NCBI GenBank assembly: GCA_002708305.1
Contig: PANE01000005.1
Location: 286,767-327,024, forward strand
From: Rhodospirillaceae bacterium
GTDB lineage: Bacteria > Pseudomonadota > Alphaproteobacteria > Thalassobaculales > Thalassobaculaceae
Length of the DNA stretch: 40,258 bases
Direction of reading: 5' to 3'
The position numbers and the translations under genes were made by a program. Numbering within the stretch: position 1 is the first letter of the stretch; each line of letters starts with the position of its first letter. Positions 8,532 to 15,984 of this stretch are shown piece by piece. Under the pieces are notes generated by a model that saw only the letters and a program-made list of their open reading frames with translations, searched no databases and was not told the DNA's origin.

Positions 8532-9437
8532 ATGTTCGAGGGATTCGAATCCAGGAAAATTGAAACGCCCGATAGAGGGTTTTCTCCAGCATTTATAAAT
8601 CTTAAGTACGGTGGAGAGGGTCCCCCGTTACTATTGATTCATGGTAATCCCCTCACACACGTTTCATGGCACAAGGTAGCTCCTTTATTACGTAAACATT
8701 TTAAATTAGTTTGTGTGGATTTACGTGGGTATGGCGACTCAGAGGGCCCAGAAGACGGGGGCGTGGATAGCATAAACTATTCTTTTCGAGCAATGTCACA
8801 AGATTTAATTGATGTGATGAAAGAGCTAGGACACGAACAGTTTTACGTCGCCGGGCATGATCGTGGAGCCCGTGCGGCTCACCGCATGGCACTTGATCAC
8901 CCTAAAACAATTATTAAACTCGCCGTCATTGATATTCTACCCAGCCATTACATTTGGAATAACACCTCCGCTAGCTGGGCGGATACATCGTGGCACTGGC
9001 TCTTCATGATGCAACCCTATGATATGCCAGAAAGGATGATGGCCGGTGTATCGGCTGAATATTATATAGAAAAAAAAATATCAAAGCCTGGAAAAGGTCT
9101 TCGTCCTTTTTCAAAAGAAGCACTAGCAGAATATGTTAGATGCTTTAATTGGAAAACTATCCGTGGTTCGTGTGAAGATTATAGAGCATGTGCGACCTCT
9201 GATTTGACTATGGATACAAATGATTTTGTATCAAATAAAAAGATCCTATGCCCAACTTTAACAATCTGGGGAAAGGACAGCCATACAGGGAAAGTATATG
9301 GAGACCTTTTGCCAATATGGGAAAAGTATGTTTCTGGAAAGCTAACTGGTGGAGAGATCGATTGCGGGCATTACGTGATAGAGGAAAAACCCAAAGAAAC
9401 AGCAGGTTGGCTACTGCAGCATTTTAACGAACATTAA
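8532..9437 (+). CDS. Haloacetate (fluoroacetate) dehalogenase-type alpha/beta hydrolase
   Basis: This 301-residue alpha/beta hydrolase has the residue set of fluoroacetate dehalogenases, which release halide from haloacetates via an aspartyl ester. Visible are the oxyanion segment HGNPLTH (from residue 37), nucleophile Asp110 in GHDRGAR with Arg111 and Arg114 as carboxylate ligands, Asp134 in IDILP, His155-Trp156 for halide binding, Tyr217 in CEDYRA, and His280 in CGHYVIEE. With the ATG at 8532 this numbering nearly coincides with what I recall for the Rhodopseudomonas palustris enzyme. An in-frame TTG at 8520 would add four residues, but GGAAAAG lies suitably upstream of the ATG. The 3' end overlaps the opposing SDR gene by 14 bases. 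Activity on fluoroacetate rather than chloroacetate or another substrate is an inference. Confidence 0.88.
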   Translation: MFEGFESRKIETPDRGFSPAFINLKYGGEGPPLLLIHGNPLTHVSWHKVAPLLRKHFKLVCVDLRGYGDSEGPEDGGVDSINYSFRAMSQDLIDVMKELGHEQFYVAGHDRGARAAHRMALDHPKTIIKLAVIDILPSHYIWNNTSASWADTSWHWLFMMQPYDMPERMMAGVSAEYYIEKKISKPGKGLRPFSKEALAEYVRCFNWKTIRGSCEDYRACATSDLTMDTNDFVSNKKILCPTLTIWGKDSHTGKVYGDLLPIWEKYVSGKLTGGEIDCGHYVIEEKPKETAGWLLQHFNEH

Positions 9438-10182
9438 AACCACCATCTACGGTGATAACTGTTCCAGTAATAAATTTTGATGCATCTGATGCAAGTAATA
9501 ATACAGTGCCGTCCAGGTCCTTTAATTGGCCTAGTCGCCTTTGAGGAACAGATTTTACTAATGCCTCACCAGGGACAGTTTTGAAAAAATCTTTATTCAT
9601 TGGTGTTTCGATATACCCTGGAGCGATTGCGTTGACCCGGATCCCATTTCTCGCAAGCTCTAGTGCCATAGTAGCAGTTAATTGATTTAAGCCACCTTTA
9701 GAAGCACAATAGGTAGTTAAAGTTCCGATAGGTCGGGCCCCCAAAACTGACGAAATATTTATTATGGAACCGCTGTTCCGTGTTGCCATTTTTTTTGCCA
9801 CTGTTTGCGCACAAAAAAAGCATCCTTTTAAATTTGTGCCAAGAACAGCGTCGTAATCCTCTTCCGTTACATCAAGGAAAAGTTTATTTATTGCTAAACC
9901 TGCATTATTTACCAAAATATCAATGGAACCAAGTTCCCTCTCAATAGTCTCAACCCCCTCCATAATGCTCTTTTGATTAAGCACATCCATTTTGATAGCG
10001 CAGGTTTTGCCGCCCTTAGACTCAAGCTCCTCTTTCAAGGCAGTAATTTTGTCAATTTGTCGAGCTGCTAATGCGACAGCGGCACCATGAGCTGATAACG
10101 TACTAGCGAACTGCTTTCCCAAGCCCTGGGATGCACCAGTAACCAAAACAACCTTACCACTTAAATCATAAGGATTAGACAC
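9424..10182 (-). CDS. Short-chain dehydrogenase/reductase (classical SDR)
   Basis: This 252-residue classical SDR binds NAD(P)(H) through the TGxxxGxG motif at residues 15-22. It has the NNAG structural motif, the catalytic serine in INISSVLG, and the YxxxK pair in YCASK. The C-terminal ITGTVITVDGGFN segment is typical of FabG-like and 3-hydroxyacyl or sugar-alcohol dehydrogenases. The start is GTG, supported by GGAGG six bases upstream. It lies 18 bases downstream of the thiolase on the same strand, so the two probably form an operon. Acetoacetyl-CoA or 3-hydroxyacyl-CoA chemistry is a reasonable guess, but the substrate cannot be read from sequence. Confidence 0.92.
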   Translation of the reverse strand: MSNPYDLSGKVVLVTGASQGLGKQFASTLSAHGAAVALAARQIDKITALKEELESKGGKTCAIKMDVLNQKSIMEGVETIERELGSIDILVNNAGLAINKLFLDVTEEDYDAVLGTNLKGCFFCAQTVAKKMATRNSGSIINISSVLGARPIGTLTTYCASKGGLNQLTATMALELARNGIRVNAIAPGYIETPMNKDFFKTVPGEALVKSVPQRRLGQLKDLDGTVLLLASDASKFITGTVITVDGGFNVR

Positions 10183-10200
10183 GGGGAACCTCCAACAATT

Positions 10201-11391
10201 TTATTTTTTTAAATTTTCAATTAAAACTGCCATTCCTTGACCGCCTCCCATACACATACTAACCACTGCATATCGCTGGTTCGTGTCAATCAAGTGATGT
10301 ATCGCTGTTAATGTCATCCGTACACCAGTAGCTCCAGGGGGATGACCTATAGAAATACCGCCACCATAGCTATTCGTAACCTCTCTGCTAACTCCAAGTT
10401 CCTTTTCCGCGTGTAAATTAACTACTGCAAAGGCTTCATTAATTTCATAATAATCTATATCAGACGCTTTAAGTCCTCTTTTTTCCCAGAGAGCCTGAAT
10501 GGCTGGCACAGGACCACACCCCATGATTCGAGGAGCAACACCGACAATGGCCCAATCCACTAATCTTGCTAATGGCTCAGACCCTTTCTTCTCCAAAGAA
10601 TCCCTATCACCTACAACGACAAAAGCCGCTCCATCTGTAACGCCACTAGAATTACCAGGTGTTACTTTTCCATCCTTACGAAAAACAGGTCTTAACATTC
10701 CCAACTTTTCAATTGAAACATCAGGTCTTGGAAATTCATCATGTTCCATAAGTCGAGTATTTTTTCGTCCCTCAGGGACTTCAATTGGTGATATCTGTTT
10801 AGCCAAGAATCCAGATTCTATAGCCGCTCCAGCTCTTTGCTGGCTCATTAGGCTCCATTCATCCATCTGATCCCGTTGATATTGATAATCATCAGCAAGA
10901 TTCTCAGCTGTGACCCCCATTAGCCCATTGCCAAACGGGTCATTATAAGCCCACTCGACACTATCTTCAAATGCCTGAGAACCGCGGATAACACCCCAAC
11001 GCATTTTCTGGTTCACAAAACCACCTCTAGAAAAGTTCTCCCCTCCACCAGCTAGAGCTATTTTCCCATGCCCTGTTAGAATTTGTTGGGCTGCTGTGAT
11101 AATAGCCTGTGTACCAGACCCACAGGCCCTATTAACTTGCAGAGCACAACTGCTATCTGGCATCCCTATATTAAGTGCAGCAACTCTACCGATGTAATAC
11201 CCATCTGGATCAACTGGAAGTACATTTCCCCAAACTAAATGGTCAATATCTGCCGATTTTATTCCTGCGTTTTCTATGCTCGCTTGAGCTGCATGGGTAG
11301 CGAGAGAGGATAAAGGTATATCTTTAAGAGACTTCCCAAAATCTCCGAATGGTGTTCGTTTCCCTCCAGCTATAACTATTTCTTTCACCAT
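10201..11391 (-). CDS. Acetyl-CoA acetyltransferase / thiolase family protein
   Basis: This 396-residue thiolase has the acyl-accepting cysteine Cys90 in NRACGSG, the NEAFAV motif, a GHPPGATG histidine motif near the C-terminus, and the second cysteine in the CMGGGQGMA segment. These are the catalytic elements of biosynthetic and degradative thiolases, which condense or cleave acetyl-CoA and acyl-CoA. Departures from the most common forms are GGGISIGHPPG in place of the usual GAIALGHPIG-type sequence, so it is probably not the main PhaA-type enzyme. The start ATG has AAGGGA about 8 bases upstream. It shares a divergent intergenic region of about 158 bases with the MetF-like gene and is followed closely by the SDR. 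Substrate chain length is not resolvable. Confidence 0.93.
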   Translation of the reverse strand: MVKEIVIAGGKRTPFGDFGKSLKDIPLSSLATHAAQASIENAGIKSADIDHLVWGNVLPVDPDGYYIGRVAALNIGMPDSSCALQVNRACGSGTQAIITAAQQILTGHGKIALAGGGENFSRGGFVNQKMRWGVIRGSQAFEDSVEWAYNDPFGNGLMGVTAENLADDYQYQRDQMDEWSLMSQQRAGAAIESGFLAKQISPIEVPEGRKNTRLMEHDEFPRPDVSIEKLGMLRPVFRKDGKVTPGNSSGVTDGAAFVVVGDRDSLEKKGSEPLARLVDWAIVGVAPRIMGCGPVPAIQALWEKRGLKASDIDYYEINEAFAVVNLHAEKELGVSREVTNSYGGGISIGHPPGATGVRMTLTAIHHLIDTNQRYAVVSMCMGGGQGMAVLIENLKK

Positions 11392-11474
11392 TTTGCATTC
11401 CCTTTTCTCTTAAAATCTCTAATATTATCAAAGTGTCGCTTTTGAGATTACTTTTGACGCAGACAACAAAATCT

Positions 11475-11504
11475 GTAACAAATTTTTTCCGTACATTATA
11501 TAAT
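11475..11504 (+). promoter_or_regulatory. Putative sigma-70-type promoter for the MetF-like/corrinoid operon
   Basis: A perfect TATAAT box lies at 11499-11504, with GTAACA at 11475-11480 as a four-of-six match to the -35 consensus, spaced 18 bases apart. Transcription would start near 11511 and leave a leader of about 40 bases before the ATG at 11550. It lies in the divergent region shared with the minus-strand thiolase. The prediction is by eye; no regulator site was recognised. Confidence 0.5.
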
Positions 11505-11549
11505 CTTAGTTCTATGGCGTAATCAACCAAATGGTTTAGGCGGGCTAGC

Positions 11550-12452
11550 ATGAAAGTCACTAAGCAAGACATAGCGTCTCTGTTATCTGGCTTTTCAATT
11601 GAAGTTACACCAGCCTCTGCCCAAAATATCGATTCGTTTGCAAACCATTTACCTCTTAATACATCAATAAACGTTACCTTTTTGCCCGGTTCCAATATAG
11701 ACGATACGGTTAACGTATCGTATCGCTTGCATCAAGAGGGCTTTAAACCTGTACCGCATCTAGCTGCTAGAAATTTTGTGAACCAAAAGTCACTTGAACA
11801 ATGTCTCGAACAGTTAACAACCATAGCTAACGTAGAAGAGGTTTTAGTCATTGGAGGCGGATTAAATGCAGCTTTAGGCCCTTATCACAGTACACTCCAA
11901 ATTCTGGACTCAGGTCTATTAGAGAAATATTCTATCAAAAAGGTTGGCGTTGCGGGCCACCCAGAGGGTTCACCAGATATCCCAGATCTAGAGCTAGCCC
12001 AAGCATTACAAGATAAAAATTCTTGGGCACGTAATTCCGATGTCAAAGTATATATAGCGACACAGTTTTGCTTTGATGCAAGCAAAATTATTGATTGGGA
12101 AAACAGGATAAATAAAAGCGGAAATACTTTACCCATACATATTGGGCTACCTGGCTTAGCAAGCCTAAAAACATTATTAAAATTTGCGCAAATGTCGGGC
12201 ATTGGGCCTTCCATGCGAGTATTAACTCGCCAAACTAAAAACCTGGCTAAGTTAGTAATGACTCAAGAACCAGATATTGTTGTATCTGAACTGGCTTCGC
12301 ACGTTACTAGCAATCCAGATTCACTCATCAACCAAGTTCATTTCTACCCTTTTGGTGGACTAGGGAAAACTGCTTCTTGGGTCAACTCTGTAATTAAAGG
12401 GGAAATAACGTTAAAATCTAATAAAGGGTTTAGCATAAATAACAAAAATTAA
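11550..12452 (+). CDS. MetF-like methylenetetrahydrofolate reductase family protein
   Basis: This 300-residue protein belongs to the flavin-dependent methylenetetrahydrofolate reductase barrel family. Visible family segments are the early glutamate in GFSIEV, the PHLAARN segment, GVAGHPEGSPD, TQFCFD with its conserved glutamine, and IHIGLPGL. In housekeeping MetF the reaction is 5,10-methylene-THF to 5-methyl-THF. Next to a methyl-THF:corrinoid methyltransferase and a corrinoid activator, the reverse direction (oxidising methyl-THF from a demethylation route) is more likely, though this is inference. The position equivalent to the acidic residue of the LRGD/GGD motif reads Gly102-Gly103-Gly104, so that aspartate appears absent. 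Possible promoter elements lie at 11475-11504, and the methyltransferase gene follows after 49 bases. Confidence 0.85.
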   Translation: MKVTKQDIASLLSGFSIEVTPASAQNIDSFANHLPLNTSINVTFLPGSNIDDTVNVSYRLHQEGFKPVPHLAARNFVNQKSLEQCLEQLTTIANVEEVLVIGGGLNAALGPYHSTLQILDSGLLEKYSIKKVGVAGHPEGSPDIPDLELAQALQDKNSWARNSDVKVYIATQFCFDASKIIDWENRINKSGNTLPIHIGLPGLASLKTLLKFAQMSGIGPSMRVLTRQTKNLAKLVMTQEPDIVVSELASHVTSNPDSLINQVHFYPFGGLGKTASWVNSVIKGEITLKSNKGFSINNKN

Positions 12453-12501
12453 AAAAATTAAAAAATAGATAAATATTTATTTTACTAAAAAGGCCATTAC
12501 G

Positions 12502-13404
12502 ATGACGCAAACTAGATTGAGTTCGGCTTCAAAAGAAATAGTTATTGGATTTGACCAACCCTTTTGTGTGATTGGCGAGCGCATAAATCCAACAGGTCGT
12601 AAGTTACTTGCTAGTGAAATGGCTCAGGGAAACTTTAGCAGGGTTGAAGCTGATACAATTGCCCAAGTTGAAGCTGGTGCGACAATGCTCGATGTAAATG
12701 CAGGCATTCCCTTAGCTGATGAGCCAAAGATTTTAGCAGAAGCTATCCAAATTATTCAGGGTCTTACAGATCTGCCACTTTCAATCGATAGCTCAATCGT
12801 AGCTGCTTTAGAGGCGGGTCTAAATACTTATAAAGGAAAGGCACTGGTCAACTCAGTTACAGGAGAGGAGGACAGGCTTGAAACAGTTCTTCCTCTTATA
12901 AAAAAATATGATGCAGCCGTTGTTGCCATATCAAATGACGAAACAGGGATTTCTGAGGATCCCGACGAACGATTTAAAGTTGCAAAAAAAATTGTAGAAC
13001 GAGCTCTAGACTTTGGCATTAAAGCTAATGACGTAATAGTTGACCCTCTCATAATGCCTATAGGAGCTATAAACCTTGCTGGCATTACAGCCTTTCGATT
13101 AATTAGACGACTTAGGGAAGAGTTGGGCGTAAATACAACTTGTGGAGCTTCCAATATTTCTTTTGGCCTTCCTAATCGACATAATTTGAACGCATCATTT
13201 TTGGCAATGGGTATAGGAGCCGGCATGACTTCAGCTATTATGAATCCTTTACATCATGAGGAAATGACAGCTGTTTATGGCGCAAATGTAATGATGGGAT
13301 ATGATCCAGAGTGTCGCAGATGGATCAGTCGTTTTCGTGAACCCATAGCCAAAGATGGAAACATAGGTCAACGAAGACGCTTGAGACGTCGAATAAGAAC
13401 TTGA
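12502..13404 (+). CDS. Pterin-binding methyltetrahydrofolate:corrinoid methyltransferase (MtvB/AcsE-like)
   Basis: This 300-residue protein has the dihydropteroate-synthase-like TIM barrel of methyl-THF:corrinoid protein methyltransferases. Motifs in order are GERINPTGRK, DVNAGIP with the pterin-contact asparagine, SIDSS, NSVTGEE, DPLIMPIGA and GASNISFGLPNR, and then GMTSAIMNP. It should transfer a methyl group between a corrinoid protein and tetrahydrofolate in the cytoplasm. It is not a folate-biosynthetic FolP, which lacks the GASN-SFGLPNR segment. The C-terminal 13 residues are strongly basic, with seven arginines (QRRRLRRRIRT), an unusual ending for this family core. AAGG precedes the ATG, and the activator gene starts one base after the stop. 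Neither a corrinoid protein nor a substrate methyltransferase is nearby. Confidence 0.9.
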   Translation: MTQTRLSSASKEIVIGFDQPFCVIGERINPTGRKLLASEMAQGNFSRVEADTIAQVEAGATMLDVNAGIPLADEPKILAEAIQIIQGLTDLPLSIDSSIVAALEAGLNTYKGKALVNSVTGEEDRLETVLPLIKKYDAAVVAISNDETGISEDPDERFKVAKKIVERALDFGIKANDVIVDPLIMPIGAINLAGITAFRLIRRLREELGVNTTCGASNISFGLPNRHNLNASFLAMGIGAGMTSAIMNPLHHEEMTAVYGANVMMGYDPECRRWISRFREPIAKDGNIGQRRRLRRRIRT

Positions 13405-13405
13405 A

Positions 13406-15460
13406 ATGACAGAAGAGGATATAAAGACAAGACGTAAAAATTTAATGCCCCAAACTGCGTCTGTTATTTTCATGCCATCCGGCAAGCGCGGAATAGTGCA
13501 ACATGGAACATCTATTCTAGATGCTGCGCGCCAATTGGATGTTGATATAGATAGTGTTTGTGGCGGAAGAGCTATGTGTGGAAAATGCCAAGTTCAACCA
13601 ACTTTTGGTGAGTTTTCCAAACACCAAATCATTTCCGCACAAAATAACTTGAGTAAACCAAGTAAAGCTGAGCTTCGGTACATTACAAAAAGAGGCATTA
13701 AATCGGAAAGACGCCTTAGTTGTAACACACAAATCATTGGTGATGTGCTTATTGATATACCAGAAGAAAGCCAAGTTAATCGGCAGGTTATTCGAAAAAA
13801 AGCAGAACCTTATGAAATTGAAATAGATCCGGCAGTCAAACTTTTTTATGTCCAAGTTGAAGAGCCTAATATGCATGAGCCTTCTGGCGACTTCGAGAGA
13901 TTATCCAGAAGCCTACAAGAGCGCTATAGCGATCAATTAACTAAAAATAGCCTAATTACCTGCGATTTATCAATCTTGCGCGACCTTCAAAAAACTCTCC
14001 GAAAAGGTTTGTGGCACGTAACCGTTGCTATGCATACATCTAATAAAATTATTGGTATTTGGCCGGGAGAGAAAGATGATTTGTTTGGTCTGGCCGTAGA
14101 TATAGGTTCCACCACATTGTCAGCTCAACTCTGTAATCTTAAAACTGGCAAAATCGTAGGAACGGCAGGCACTATGAACCCACAAATCCGGTTTGGAGAG
14201 GACCTCATGAGCCGTATTTCCTATATAATGATGAACCAAGGTCAACACATACAAATGACTAATGAAGTACGAACGGCCATTAACTATTTAGCAACACAGG
14301 CTACAAACGAAACTGGCTGTCATCCTGATCAAATTATGGATGTTGTTTTGGTTGGAAACCCAATAATGCATCACCTTTTACTTGGGATTGACCCAACCGA
14401 ATTAGGCGGCGCTCCATTCGCTTTAGCAACAGGCATGGCAATAAACACGACAGCAGATCAATTAGATTTTTATTTTCATCCATCTGCTACTGTTTATATT
14501 CTCCCGTGTATAGCTGGTCATGTTGGAGCAGACACCGCAGCCGTTATTTTATCAAATAACCCCACATTAGCAGACGAAATGACATTAATTATAGACATTG
14601 GCACCAATGCTGAAATCATTCTTGGCAATAACCATAGAGCAATTGCTTGCTCTAGCCCGACGGGCCCCGCGTTTGAAGGAGCACAAATTTCATGTGGGCA
14701 AAGAGCAGCACCTGGGGCAATCGAACATGTCCGTATAGACCGAACAACCCTAGAACCAATGTTTCAAGTCATTGGTTGTGATCTATGGTCAACTGACGGT
14801 AACTTTGAAGAGAAAACCAAGTCAATGGGGATTTCAGGAATTTGCGGTTCAGGTATCATTGAAATTATAGCAGAAATGTATTTGGCCGGCATTATCTCTG
14901 AGGACGGTGTAATAGATGGTTCATTAATAGAAAAAACTGATAGGGTTTTTCGAGATGGCAGAACCTATTCTTATCGGTTAACTGATAAAATTTTTGTTAC
15001 TCAAAATGATATCAGAGCTATACAGTTAGCTAAGGCCGCGCTTCATGCTAGTTTTCAGCTACTTATGGATAAAATTGGTATAAATAACGTTGATAACATT
15101 GTCTTGGCCGGTGCATTTGGTAATTATATTGATACTAAATACGCCATGATACTCGGCATGTTGCCAGACTGCCAACTTTCCAAAGTATTTTCTGTAGGAA
15201 ATGCGGCAGGTACTGGAGCAAGAATCGCATTGCTCAACGAGCCTTCTAGAAGAGAGATAGAGAATACAGTACTCAAAATAGAGAAGGTTGAGACGGCGGT
15301 TGAGCCATCGTTCCAAGAGCACTTTATAAACGCTATGGCTATTCCCCATAAAACCAATTCATATGAACAACTGAGAAAAATTGTTACGTTTCCACCTCAA
15401 ACAAAATCGATAAGCATGACAGGCTCTAATCAAAGAAGACGGCGAAACCGTTTAAATTAA
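13406..15460 (+). CDS. RACo-like [2Fe-2S]/ASKHA corrinoid activation protein (DUF4445 family)
   Basis: This 684-residue protein matches reductive activators of corrinoid proteins, which use ATP and an iron-sulfur cluster to return inactive Co(II) corrinoid to Co(I). The N-terminal ferredoxin-like domain (about residues 18-110) has cluster ligands C52-x5-C58-x2-C61 and a distal C106. A middle linker leads to the ASKHA ATPase part with LAVDIGSTT, IIDIGTNAEI, SPTGPAFEGAQ, GICGSGIIE and LAGAFGNYID. The last ten residues are arginine-rich (QRRRRNR), echoing the basic tail of the upstream methyltransferase. The ATG lies one base after the upstream stop; an internal ATG at codon 14 (13445) is a possible alternative. 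The function is clear by family, but the partner corrinoid protein is not in the window. Confidence 0.92.
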   Translation: MTEEDIKTRRKNLMPQTASVIFMPSGKRGIVQHGTSILDAARQLDVDIDSVCGGRAMCGKCQVQPTFGEFSKHQIISAQNNLSKPSKAELRYITKRGIKSERRLSCNTQIIGDVLIDIPEESQVNRQVIRKKAEPYEIEIDPAVKLFYVQVEEPNMHEPSGDFERLSRSLQERYSDQLTKNSLITCDLSILRDLQKTLRKGLWHVTVAMHTSNKIIGIWPGEKDDLFGLAVDIGSTTLSAQLCNLKTGKIVGTAGTMNPQIRFGEDLMSRISYIMMNQGQHIQMTNEVRTAINYLATQATNETGCHPDQIMDVVLVGNPIMHHLLLGIDPTELGGAPFALATGMAINTTADQLDFYFHPSATVYILPCIAGHVGADTAAVILSNNPTLADEMTLIIDIGTNAEIILGNNHRAIACSSPTGPAFEGAQISCGQRAAPGAIEHVRIDRTTLEPMFQVIGCDLWSTDGNFEEKTKSMGISGICGSGIIEIIAEMYLAGIISEDGVIDGSLIEKTDRVFRDGRTYSYRLTDKIFVTQNDIRAIQLAKAALHASFQLLMDKIGINNVDNIVLAGAFGNYIDTKYAMILGMLPDCQLSKVFSVGNAAGTGARIALLNEPSRREIENTVLKIEKVETAVEPSFQEHFINAMAIPHKTNSYEQLRKIVTFPPQTKSISMTGSNQRRRRNRLN

Positions 15461-15496
15461 TGGCTAGGCATGTTTCGTGGATTTCAAGATGGTTTT

Positions 15497-15958
15497 TTAT
15501 AGGCGTTTTAACTGAAAAAACTCTTTGAGAAGATTACTGGCTAATGTTTCGTCTCCCCCGCCGATGATTTCGGGCACATGATTGCATGCAAGGTTTGAAA
15601 ATACTCTACTTCCATGCTCTACGCCACCATTCTTAAGATCGTAAGCACCAAATACTAATTTCTCTAATCTTGCTAGAGAAATAGCGTACGCACACATCGC
15701 ACACGGCTCCAACGTTACAAAAAGATTGAAACCGACTAATCTCGAATTACCAATCGAATTTGAGGCAGAACGGATAGCTAAAATTTCTGCATGTGCTGTT
15801 GGATCATTTAGTTGTCTTACTTGATTATGGGCTTTAGCTATAATTTTTCCTGTTTTTGATGCAGTAATAACAGCTCCAACTGGGACTTCTTCTTCATCAA
15901 AAGCTAACTTTGCTTGTTCAAGCGCAATGAGCATTGGATGGTTCATTTTATTTTGCAT
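15497..15958 (-). CDS. tadA: tRNA-specific adenosine deaminase TadA
   Basis: TadA deaminates the wobble adenosine (A34) of tRNA-Arg(ACG) to inosine. The zinc site of the cytidine deaminase superfamily is complete, with His56 and Glu58 in HAE, and Cys86 and Cys89 in PCAMC. The VPVGAV and N-x-V-x-x-x-N/D-P-T-A-HAE spacing are typical of TadA. The reading frame is open further upstream to 16069, but that would extend deep into the DUF4340 gene. The ATG at 15958 gives 153 residues, the usual TadA length, and a 26-base gap after the upstream stop. No clear Shine-Dalgarno sequence is visible, and 15946 is an alternative start. Some TadA-like proteins are guanine deaminases, but the motif context favours tRNA editing. 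Confidence 0.9.
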   Translation of the reverse strand: MQNKMNHPMLIALEQAKLAFDEEEVPVGAVITASKTGKIIAKAHNQVRQLNDPTAHAEILAIRSASNSIGNSRLVGFNLFVTLEPCAMCAYAISLARLEKLVFGAYDLKNGGVEHGSRVFSNLACNHVPEIIGGGDETLASNLLKEFFQLKRL

Positions 15959-15984
15959 CAAGATCTGTTTTTCGGTTTTAATTT

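Noticed and set aside
10499-10870. 123-codon plus-strand frame inside the thiolase
   Set aside because: Antisense shadow of a strongly conserved thiolase; no ribosome-binding site or recognisable domain.
13249-13485. Small minus-strand frame across the methyltransferase/activator junction
   Set aside because: Lies over two well supported genes that meet within one base; composition typical of a shadow.
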